From Oscillospiraceae bacterium (GTDB taxonomy: Bacteria; Bacillota; Clostridia; Oscillospirales; Oscillospiraceae): 61,070 nucleotides of DNA. Positions within the stretch are counted from its first letter, which is position 1. Every line of letters starts with the position of its first letter. The notes under the pieces were generated by a model. That model made no database searches and had not been told where the DNA came from. It worked only from the letters and a program-made list of their open reading frames with translations. The position numbers were made by a program, and so were the translations under genes. Shown piece after piece: positions 8,537 to 16,129 of this stretch. The DNA is taken from contig JAFTHT010000003.1 in assembly GCA_017457285.1 (NCBI GenBank), forward strand, positions 1 to 61,070, written 5' to 3'.

Positions 8537-9268
8537 TCAATAAACCTTATTGATGATGCCGTAGTCCTTTTTCTTTTTGGAATCGTCACCCACATGGTAC
8601 ATACCGCTGACGGTGAAATCATCCCAAGGGTGCTTTCTGGTCCGGAGCAGAATCTGCATGGCCCGCAGGACACTGCCTTGGCTGATAAGCAAGATTCTTT
8701 TGCCCGCATACTGCTGGTTGATGAGCTCCAGAACGTCCACGCAGTTGGCGATAACCGTTCCCCAGGAGGTGCCATTAGGCGTTCTGGCGAACATATTGTT
8801 TTCGATCTCCCGGGCGACAAAGGTGGGGTCATGCTCCAAATCGTAGAAAGACTTGTACTCCCAGCCGGTATTATTGATACCGTGGAGCTTCTCCACCCGG
8901 ACGCACTGGAACTTCTGGGGAGTCTGCATAATCAGCTCCTTGGTGTTCACCACTCTGGCAATAGGACCGAACAGCGCCACATCGAAGTTGTAGCCGTCCA
9001 ACTCTTTAGCCTGCTTGTTGGTAATGGCGATGCCGTTTTCTGTGAAACCGCAGTTATCGGAGGTGTCGCTCATAAATTCATGCTTCGCCACCGCCTCCGT
9101 TTCAACGTGGCGGATCAGGTGGATGGATTCACAGTTTACGGCAGGGATGACCGTGCCAGGGATATAGTCAATCTTGCCGGTTTGCTGATCGATGGCGATG
9201 CCCCACTTGGCAAGATTTTTGGTAATTCTTTCTTTTTCCGCTGCCGGAATAGTATTGACGTCGAACAT
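8537..9268 (-). CDS. Histidine-phosphatase superfamily protein with altered active-site residues
   Basis: The 243-residue protein has a phosphoglycerate-mutase-like fold signature, LIRHVETE (51-58), where the family normally has RHGET, and FTENGIAI later. The second conserved region reads LLISQGSVLRA (near 195), with Gln where the second catalytic His (SHG) is expected. It may be a weak phosphatase, act on an unusual substrate or have lost catalysis. It follows the nucleotidyltransferase gene with a 20-base gap and clearly belongs to the same unit. The start is supported by GAGAGGA. Confidence 0.75.
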   Translation of the reverse strand: MFDVNTIPAAEKERITKNLAKWGIAIDQQTGKIDYIPGTVIPAVNCESIHLIRHVETEAVAKHEFMSDTSDNCGFTENGIAITNKQAKELDGYNFDVALFGPIARVVNTKELIMQTPQKFQCVRVEKLHGINNTGWEYKSFYDLEHDPTFVAREIENNMFARTPNGTSWGTVIANCVDVLELINQQYAGKRILLISQGSVLRAMQILLRTRKHPWDDFTVSGMYHVGDDSKKKKDYGIINKVY

Positions 9269-9288
9269 ACGTATTCCTCTCTGATTGC

Positions 9289-9840
9289 TTATTTCTGCAG
9301 AATTTGAATAACCTTGGAGGTCAGATCATTATCGATGATGTATTGATATACCGCCTCGGGGACCATTTGTTTCCAGTTATCTCCGTCCACGATTTTCTGA
9401 CGGATTTCGGTGCTGCACATCTTCTTCTCCCGGTCGTCAAAGAGAACCACCGTACCGTAGCCCAGGGATTTGAGCCGGTTCAGCTTTTCATAGCCCCATT
9501 TATCGTAGATCGTAAAAAACGAGGTGGCGTGCAGCGGAACATAGTTGTAGAGGATCTCAGGCCGTTCGATGGGATACGGTACGATTTCAAAATCCTCCCG
9601 CTTCACGCCTGCTCCCAGCAGGGCGAGCTTGACCATATTATAGCGCTCGTAATAGGTAAAGGGATTGGAAGCAGCCTCACTCCTGTGGGGGTCCACCTCT
9701 TCCCGAATGAGCGTCGCATTCTCAGGAGACGTAATACCCACGATCAGCTTCTTGCACTGCTCTTTGGCAAGCAGCGCGTAGTTCAGGTGGTCATTGTGAA
9801 ACAGCTGAAATCTGCCGTGAATAAATCCTAATTCTACCAT
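9289..9840 (-). CDS. HXGH-family nucleotidyltransferase (NMN adenylyltransferase-like)
   Basis: The 183-residue protein begins with GFIHGRFQLFHNDHL, the NadM-type nucleotide-binding motif with the HXXH pair in HNDH, and has CSTEIRQKI near 140 in place of the ISSTXIR motif. It should join a phosphorylated substrate to AMP or CMP with release of pyrophosphate. Sitting between a pyrophosphatase-like and a phosphatase-like gene inside a capsule locus, it may activate a glycan decoration rather than make NAD, but this is inference. The ATG at 9840 follows GGAGG by 8 bases, better than an upstream ATG at 9858. Confidence 0.75.
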   Translation of the reverse strand: MVELGFIHGRFQLFHNDHLNYALLAKEQCKKLIVGITSPENATLIREEVDPHRSEAASNPFTYYERYNMVKLALLGAGVKREDFEIVPYPIERPEILYNYVPLHATSFFTIYDKWGYEKLNRLKSLGYGTVVLFDDREKKMCSTEIRQKIVDGDNWKQMVPEAVYQYIIDNDLTSKVIQILQK

Positions 9841-9844
9841 TGTA

Positions 9845-10807
9845 TTAACCTCCATCATTGGTTACGGAAAAACATTTTTTAATAATCTCTTTTCGCAGGT
9901 ACGGAATCGGTGTCCTGGCCACGCCATCTTCAAAACGGATGCCAAAAATCTCAGCAATCCGCCTTTGGTAGACCGCCGAATCGCAGACGAAATAACTGCA
10001 ATGGTGCCAGATGTCGATGATATTAAGCATCCAGCTGTCCAAGCTGCTGTTGAACCACTGCCGTATGCGGGGCAGGTTTTGAAGAAAATTGCCCCCATCC
10101 CAAATGCAAATCTGCCCCACGCTGGATGGCAGGATGCCATTGCTGGAGAGAGTTTTCAAATCGTGAAACAGGGCGTTTTTCAGATCCGCCTCCACATTGG
10201 TCTGCACCTCCGAGAAATAAGCGGCACACCATTCTTCGCCGACACAGGCTTTTTCGCACAGAACCCCAAAAGCCTCCCAATCGGCGGCGGTGGTATTGGA
10301 GGATGTGAGGTTCAGCGTATTGTCCAAAATGGCGGCAATCAGCAGCAGCGCAGTAGAATGGGACATCCGCCCCAGCAGTCCGGCCTGTTTCCATTCCCGG
10401 AAAATCAGTGTCGCCGCCGCACCGATGAATTCGATATGGGCCCTATCCCCAATGCGGCGCTTCCAGTAATCCTCAAAGCCAACATGGTGGTCATAAACCG
10501 CCGCCACCCGATCCAAGGGCACAGAATCCTTGATATAATCGGGGTCGGACACATCCACAATGATGTACTGCGCGGCCTGCACATCCCAATCCGGTGGCAG
10601 CACATCCAAAATTTGCCCCTGCTCCACAAGGGAATCGCAAACACTATAATTGCAAGCCGCCCGAGAAAAAGCCACAGCCTTCTCCCCCATCAACTCCAGC
10701 AGCTCCGCCATCGCCACACAGCAGGCATAAGCGTCAATATCTAAATAGACAGACCCTGCGGTAATGATGGTGTAGTCCATAGATTCTTTGATAATTTTCT
10801 TATTCAT
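9845..10807 (-). CDS. DHH/DHHA2 phosphoesterase resembling family II inorganic pyrophosphatase
   Basis: The 320-residue protein has the metal-binding motifs in order: an altered first motif LDIDAYACC (22-30), an aspartate motif IIVDVSDPD (82-90), DHHVG (106-110), and a C-terminal LRKEIIKK like the phosphate-binding RKKQ of manganese pyrophosphatases. An AILDNT segment matches the family's SDT region. Lying just ahead of a pyrophosphate-releasing nucleotidyltransferase, it could pull that reaction forward. A nanoRNase or pAp phosphatase role is less likely given the C-terminal motif. The ribosome binding site is weak. Confidence 0.7.
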   Translation of the reverse strand: MNKKIIKESMDYTIITAGSVYLDIDAYACCVAMAELLELMGEKAVAFSRAACNYSVCDSLVEQGQILDVLPPDWDVQAAQYIIVDVSDPDYIKDSVPLDRVAAVYDHHVGFEDYWKRRIGDRAHIEFIGAAATLIFREWKQAGLLGRMSHSTALLLIAAILDNTLNLTSSNTTAADWEAFGVLCEKACVGEEWCAAYFSEVQTNVEADLKNALFHDLKTLSSNGILPSSVGQICIWDGGNFLQNLPRIRQWFNSSLDSWMLNIIDIWHHCSYFVCDSAVYQRRIAEIFGIRFEDGVARTPIPYLRKEIIKKCFSVTNDGG

Positions 10808-10834
10808 ACTCGTTTGTTCTGACGAAGCCCGGGA

Positions 10835-11995
10835 TTACAAGTGATCCCCTCTACATGCAGTCGCCATAAATTTCATGATTTTTCTTTTTATGCGGGATGT
10901 TAATCGTGTACCGCAATAGAAATCCAACAGGTTGATGATTGGCTTTTTTTGAATGTGCTTCATAAAGCAATGCCTATTTACTCTTTGGGAAGAGGATTGA
11001 TAATAAGATGGATTATGCCTGATAGCTTCATCGAAGTCCACCTGCTGGCATTCCATTTCCCGATTGATGGTGTGAAACAGCGCCTCGCCTTTCGCAGTAT
11101 TCAGAAGGACAAGAGACGTCCCTCCATCATCATCCATTGGCTTACATATGTGTCGGATTCCCCATAAATCGCCCAATGTGATATCCGCGCCATGATATTC
11201 TCCTTTGGCATGACAGTCATAGCAGGACCGGCGCAAAAAATAATCGCCTACAAATCCTCTGCAATATAAATCCGCCGTGCAAATGGACTTATATGTTTCT
11301 CCGTTTTCAAAGGAAAGTACTAATGAATAGGTTTTCCAGCCCTTTTCTTTGTTTCGGAATTGTACGGATACTACCTTGGACCCCTTGACCGACTCCCAAT
11401 GCTTTACATATCTTTCCCATACCGTGGGCGAAGGCACCCCATGGCATATGTTGTCAATGGTTATCAAATTCTCGGTTTTCGCATTGGCAAGATAAGCATG
11501 AAGTCCAGCCACCTGGCAAGGCGTTCCGCTAAACAAAACCCGCTTGCCATTCTGCAACGCTTCCTTCACCGCGGGATACACCTGGTCCGCTCTGCTCTGT
11601 AGATACTTGGAGCCTCTGATTTCGCTCAGCCCCTGTTCATTGGTGATTACCTGATGCTCCGCCCCATAACAATCTTTGGTCATAGCGCAACCAATCACGA
11701 TTCCCCCAAGGCGAATCACCTGTTCTGCCAACAAGGAAAACACACCACCTGACGAACTACAATGACGCGCCTGCTCATTGCGGTTCTGGGCAGCGTAGGC
11801 TGCAGTATGAACAGCCTTTGGCCCTTGCGGACACAATATCGGGCATTTTTTCTCACACGCACCACAATTGACACATTTTTCGCAGTCGATTTCAGGATAG
11901 TAGAAACCTTCCCGGTCCTTTACAAATTCGATGGCACGAACGGGACAAATGTGAACACACGCTCCGCATCCGGAGCAGTCTTTTGGTGGAATCAT
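10835..11995 (-). CDS. F420H2-dehydrogenase/hydrogenase beta-subunit-like Fe-S protein (copy 1)
   Basis: The 386-residue protein opens with two 4Fe-4S ferredoxin clusters (Cys 7, 10, 13, 17 and 38, 41, 44, 47, 51), followed by the FrhB-type N and C domains with GTPCQVAGL and the later C-X2-C-X-AKG pattern. These occur widely next to pyruvyltransferase genes in polysaccharide loci, where a redox step on a sugar or lipid is suspected but not shown. No F420 enzymology is implied. It follows the Wzx gene by one base and is paralogous to the gene at 27314-28483. Confidence 0.85.
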   Translation of the reverse strand: MIPPKDCSGCGACVHICPVRAIEFVKDREGFYYPEIDCEKCVNCGACEKKCPILCPQGPKAVHTAAYAAQNRNEQARHCSSSGGVFSLLAEQVIRLGGIVIGCAMTKDCYGAEHQVITNEQGLSEIRGSKYLQSRADQVYPAVKEALQNGKRVLFSGTPCQVAGLHAYLANAKTENLITIDNICHGVPSPTVWERYVKHWESVKGSKVVSVQFRNKEKGWKTYSLVLSFENGETYKSICTADLYCRGFVGDYFLRRSCYDCHAKGEYHGADITLGDLWGIRHICKPMDDDGGTSLVLLNTAKGEALFHTINREMECQQVDFDEAIRHNPSYYQSSSQRVNRHCFMKHIQKKPIINLLDFYCGTRLTSRIKRKIMKFMATACRGDHL

Positions 11996-11996
11996 A

Positions 11997-13496
11997 TCAA
12001 GTTTTCCTCTTTAATACACGCCGCGCTTGTCCGCGACCGTCAGGGGAAAGCGTAATATATAGTGCTGTAAATACAACCATATACACACACATCCCGATTA
12101 CTAGCGCCGCAAGTGCGGAACAAATCTGCGAACTCACCGCAAACGCAGCCGCCATCGCTATAAGCTGATGGATGATGATGCTTTTGAATGACTGCCAATA
12201 CAAATCCAGAATCCTGATTTTCAGCTTTGCCGTGTAGTACGCTCCCATAATGACGACCTGCCCGATAGCGGTGCAGATTGCCGTAGCTAGTGCCGCGCCA
12301 ACGATCCCGTAGCCGGGCAGCCACCAAATCGTCAGAACAACATTGAGCAGAGTCGTAACGAGGATGAGAAGGGACCGAAACATCCGCTTATTCAATGCAT
12401 CTAACACGTTTACCAACACGCCTGTGATCATGTTCAGGAAAGCGGAACTCATCAAAACCACAGCTATCAGCCAAGCCGTCCGGTATTTTTCGCCATATAC
12501 GATTTCAACAAACGGACGCCCTACAGCGATAAACCCAAAGAATACGGAACCACCAATCAGCGTCACCAATTTTGTGGCCTGCAATAGTTTGTTGTGAAGC
12601 CCCTCATTGATGCCACGAGCTCCGACCTCGCCAATAATCTGCGGTGCGAACATGGAAATCGGCACAGACGTCAGCGATGAAAAAACGCTGAACACATACA
12701 TGCCTACACCGTACAAGGAAACCATCTCCGGGTCCATAAAGACGCCAATCAAAAATTTATCTACATTGGTATTTATCTGGTTCACAATGGACTGGATGAA
12801 CAGCGCCATACACAGTCCGATTGATGCCTGAAATACCACCGGATCAAAATACCGGAAGCTGAAATGAACATTGAGTTTCATTCCGCAATAATACAGCGTA
12901 AAGAGCAACAACGATATCGACAGGCACGCATCAATCAACGCAATGTAAATGGCGGACCGGGCGAACCAAATCAGCAACGTCAGCAACCCCGTCCGCAGGA
13001 CCACGCGAATCAGGTTGATTTTTGACGAGAACGTGTAGTTTTCAAACCCCAACGCCGTGCTTCTGCCCGTTTGGAACATAAACGAAGCCAAAAGATAAAC
13101 CAATGTGACGATATAGATTTGTTTCGCGCGTGTGATTTGCTCAGCCGTCATGCTGTTCGCATAGATGTTGTCGATGCCAATGTAAAGGGCCAGCCCCACC
13201 GCAGCGATAATTGCGGACAAAATAAGTGTAATCGTCCATATGGTAGAGATGTTACGGTCTATTTCTTCCTTTGATGCACTCCTGCTTCTGCAAAGAATGA
13301 TATTTTTAGTCAGTACCGTGCCCGTTCCGAACTCCAACATCACCAAACAGTTCGCAAAAGATGATATCGTTTGATAAATCCCGTATTCCGTATCGCCCAG
13401 CATCCGCAACAAGTAGGACGACAGGAACAAACCGCATATCATATTGACAACGGTATAGGCGTAAGACCAAATGATCCCTTTATTTCTTTCTTTCAT
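11997..13496 (-). CDS. wzx: Oligosaccharide flippase, Wzx type (copy 1)
   Basis: The 499-residue protein is hydrophobic throughout with about 12-14 predicted membrane segments and the family features LLRMLGDTEYGIYQT near the N terminus and GYGIVGAALAT near the end. It is expected to move the undecaprenyl-linked repeat unit across the membrane. It lies between a pyruvyltransferase and the Fe-S protein. The second Wzx at 28493-30016 is only distantly similar, so the two are not a recent duplication. Confidence 0.9.
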   Translation of the reverse strand: MKERNKGIIWSYAYTVVNMICGLFLSSYLLRMLGDTEYGIYQTISSFANCLVMLEFGTGTVLTKNIILCRSRSASKEEIDRNISTIWTITLILSAIIAAVGLALYIGIDNIYANSMTAEQITRAKQIYIVTLVYLLASFMFQTGRSTALGFENYTFSSKINLIRVVLRTGLLTLLIWFARSAIYIALIDACLSISLLLFTLYYCGMKLNVHFSFRYFDPVVFQASIGLCMALFIQSIVNQINTNVDKFLIGVFMDPEMVSLYGVGMYVFSVFSSLTSVPISMFAPQIIGEVGARGINEGLHNKLLQATKLVTLIGGSVFFGFIAVGRPFVEIVYGEKYRTAWLIAVVLMSSAFLNMITGVLVNVLDALNKRMFRSLLILVTTLLNVVLTIWWLPGYGIVGAALATAICTAIGQVVIMGAYYTAKLKIRILDLYWQSFKSIIIHQLIAMAAAFAVSSQICSALAALVIGMCVYMVVFTALYITLSPDGRGQARRVLKRKT

Positions 13497-13499
13497 GGG

Positions 13500-14681
13500 T
13501 CACGCCTTCTTTTCGATGCTCTTCGTAAATATTTTCTTTGCCGCCTCGATTATGCCTTGCTTATAAGCAGGCATGACCGAATCATATATGGACCGGATTT
13601 TCTGTTCTTTCCGCATAATGTTTTGCACGAAGGTATCCTTGAGGCAATCGCTCTTTTCCATAGCAGCTTTCGATAACACATACCCATCGTTGGTTCCGAA
13701 TATATCCTTGGCGATGCCCAGCGATTTGATGGAATAACTGAGTGCCAGAGCCGGTACCCCTGTGGAATAGGCCGCAATCATAGAGTGGGTTCTGGCCCCA
13801 ATAAAGAATCGGCACCGGGAGATAACATACTTAATCTGCGTACAGGAAAGATCGTTTCTCAAAAAACCGATTCGAGGTTCATCCATATACTTCTCATACA
13901 TGCAATCCAAAACCTCAATATCCTGGTCCGCCTTTTCGTAGGAGAACACATGTGGAATAAAGCAAACGCCAAAGTCAGTCTCTTCCAAAATATACCGAAT
14001 CAAGTTGTGTACATTTTGAAGAATCATTTCACCCTCATTGCGGCTTACAAAGTAAGGGCTCAAATTGATTCCAATGGTATCCCCTTCGCCAAAAACAGCC
14101 GGAAGCTCCGTTTTTCTGGATTCCAGATGGAAGGCGGGATCGCAGGCTAACAGCAGGGTCTGTTCCGGTTTCACGCATTGCTTTAGAATCTCATATGTCA
14201 AAGACTCTCTGGCAAGAATATAACTATACTTTTGTATATCCTGCTTCAATGTGTCATTTGTCAATATTCGCTCATCGATCGAGCAGCCCCAGAGGACCGT
14301 CGGAATCCGATGCTTCTGTCCTGTATAATTGATGGCGTAGTTCCCATAGGGATGCGCGAAACAATATGTATCGCCACCTACACAAACCAAATAGTCCGGC
14401 ATCCCTTTCCGGATGATCTTCTGATATGCGTCTTTGTGGACCTTTACGGGGTCGTTCAGCAGGTATCTGTAAATGCCTCTTACAATCTTGGGGCTGTATT
14501 CATAGGAGCTGATCGGAACGACCTCGTCCAATCCTCTGCGCCTGTCATGTTCAGCATTATATGAAAACAACTGGCAATCATCCACGCCACTATCACGCAG
14601 TACAGAAATGGTAGAACGAATAATAGCCTCACAGCCTCTATTATTGCTGCCAGTATGACCGCACAAGTATACACGTTTCAT
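13500..14681 (-). CDS. Polysaccharide pyruvyl transferase family protein (copy 1)
   Basis: The 393-residue protein has the N-terminal GHTGSNNRGCEAIIRSTI, a central TVLWGCSI and ARESLTYE, and the C-terminal GARTHSMIAAYSTGVP motif of the CsaB/WcaK family. Such enzymes add ketal-linked pyruvate from phosphoenolpyruvate to sugars, giving negative charge. An ATG at 14681 with GAGGGG 7 bases upstream is preferred; the ATG at 14696 overlaps that ribosome binding site. It is a clear paralogue of the gene at 30013-31167 and has the same downstream neighbours. Confidence 0.88.
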   Translation of the reverse strand: MKRVYLCGHTGSNNRGCEAIIRSTISVLRDSGVDDCQLFSYNAEHDRRRGLDEVVPISSYEYSPKIVRGIYRYLLNDPVKVHKDAYQKIIRKGMPDYLVCVGGDTYCFAHPYGNYAINYTGQKHRIPTVLWGCSIDERILTNDTLKQDIQKYSYILARESLTYEILKQCVKPEQTLLLACDPAFHLESRKTELPAVFGEGDTIGINLSPYFVSRNEGEMILQNVHNLIRYILEETDFGVCFIPHVFSYEKADQDIEVLDCMYEKYMDEPRIGFLRNDLSCTQIKYVISRCRFFIGARTHSMIAAYSTGVPALALSYSIKSLGIAKDIFGTNDGYVLSKAAMEKSDCLKDTFVQNIMRKEQKIRSIYDSVMPAYKQGIIEAAKKIFTKSIEKKA

Positions 14682-14744
14682 CTTTGAACCCCTCATTCGA
14701 TTTCGTTATCAACAGGCATGGTCCACCCTGAATCTTGCGTATTT

Positions 14745-15881
14745 CTAAATCTTACTGCAAGGTCCGCTGCCATACACACTGGGGAATTCTTCTCCAGCCA
14801 ACATCCGTTGCAGCAAATTGCAAAACCGTTCCGCTGCCACCTTCACATTCCACTCTGCCGCAATGGTCCTGTAGGCCTCCAGCCCCATACGCTTTTGTTC
14901 CTCAGGCCAATCCAGCAACTGCTTCACTTTTTCATACAACATATCCAGATCCCCGGACCGGTATATCGAGCCATTCTCGCCGTCACGGATCAAAAACGGT
15001 ACGGAACCGATAGCGTGGTTGGCAACCACGGCGCAGCCGCTGTTCATTGCTTCATTGAGCACCGCGCCCCAGCCTTCCTGGCGGTCACTGGTGAACAAAT
15101 ACACCCCAGTTTCTTCCATTTGGAGGCGAACCTGATCCGGTGTCATAGCGCCCATGAAGCGAACCTGATTTGTAAGGCCATAGCGTTCCACCAGCTGCCG
15201 CAGCTGCGTCTCCATAACGCCAGTACCCACCATGTTCAATCGCAAATCGTAGCCCTGATTCTTCAGCTTTTTTGCAACCAGAATCGCGTCATCAGGATGC
15301 TTCCAATCAATGAACCGCCCGCACCACATCAGCATATTTCGCTTTTTCCGGGACATCAACGTATCCGCGTCATACTCCTTCACGGGAGGAAAATATCCCC
15401 ATCGATAGGTGCGGCCACGATACATCCCAACGCTGGCATAATCACCGGCAGCATAAGCGCTGGCACACAGCATGTAAATATTCTTTTTCCACAGGTCCCT
15501 CTGTCGGAAGCGAACGGCATGACCGATTCGCCTCAGACAACAGGTTTTTTTCTTAAAGGGACGCTCCGAATACCGCAGCAAGAGCTTCCCGGCCCGGATC
15601 CGTTCCAGGAGCATATCATCAGGCGCAGCACCAGCAATCACAGCATCCGCATCATTGATCAGCGCCATCGCAGCTGCCTTCTGTTGTTCGCTTTCGTAAG
15701 CGAAATGGACATAAGACGGACGGTCATCCTGTGCATAACCTAATTGTTTGCGTTCCTCCCTCATGACAGACGTGGAGATGAACGCAAAATCCTTCCCAAG
15801 TCTTTGATTCATTTCTTCGCAAAATGGCTTTTGATGGTGATTGAAATAATTAGAAACGAATACGAGCTTCACAATACTCAC
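14745..15881 (-). CDS. Glycosyltransferase family 4
   Basis: The 378-residue protein is a GT-B fold retaining transferase. The C-terminal half has the family run YLFTSDRQEGWGAVLNEAMN with the E-X7-E type catalytic region and the NHAIGSVP that follows. The start is GTG; a second GTG at 15872 has a GGTGAG site and is an alternative. It is the first gene after the 248-base region that follows the giant surface protein. Donor and acceptor are unknown. Confidence 0.85.
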   Translation of the reverse strand: MSIVKLVFVSNYFNHHQKPFCEEMNQRLGKDFAFISTSVMREERKQLGYAQDDRPSYVHFAYESEQQKAAAMALINDADAVIAGAAPDDMLLERIRAGKLLLRYSERPFKKKTCCLRRIGHAVRFRQRDLWKKNIYMLCASAYAAGDYASVGMYRGRTYRWGYFPPVKEYDADTLMSRKKRNMLMWCGRFIDWKHPDDAILVAKKLKNQGYDLRLNMVGTGVMETQLRQLVERYGLTNQVRFMGAMTPDQVRLQMEETGVYLFTSDRQEGWGAVLNEAMNSGCAVVANHAIGSVPFLIRDGENGSIYRSGDLDMLYEKVKQLLDWPEEQKRMGLEAYRTIAAEWNVKVAAERFCNLLQRMLAGEEFPSVYGSGPCSKI

Positions 15882-15898
15882 CTGCCATTTTTAGTAAC

Positions 15899-16014
15899 CG
15901 GACACCTCTAAAACCGATCAACGCTCAGGCGTTGGATATTTGTCAAAAATTGAAGTCACGAAAACATCACAAATCCCGGTTGTATTTCGACGAAAAGGAA
16001 TTTTTAGAATTGCC
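15899..16014. repeat. MITE-like repeat, degenerate copy
   Basis: This stretch matches the element at 21615-21777 in the same orientation. Shared segments include ACCTCTAAAA at the left end, AATTGAAGTCACGAAAAC in the centre and CGAAAAGGA towards the right. It lacks about 45 internal bases of the other copy and its terminal GGGG/CCCC ends have decayed. With the other copy it brackets the gene for the 1,819-residue protein. Confidence 0.65.
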
Positions 16015-16027
16015 CAATCGATTTTGC

Positions 16028-16108
16028 CGTAAAGATAACTTTACGTTGCCCGCCGCACGCCCCGTGGAGGCATCGATTCTGTGCGGCACCCCCCCAAAAA
16101 AGGGGGGG
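16028..16108 (-). terminator. Stacked hairpins after the giant surface-protein gene
   Basis: Three hairpins lie just downstream of the stop at 16130: C7-A6-G7 (16088-16108), GCCGCAC with GTGCGGC around 16053-16087, and a perfect CGTAAAG/CTTTACG pair (16028-16045). No long U-tract follows on the minus strand, so termination or 3' mRNA protection are both possible. Confidence 0.5.
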
Positions 16109-16129
16109 ACGCTGATTAAGCGTTGAAAA

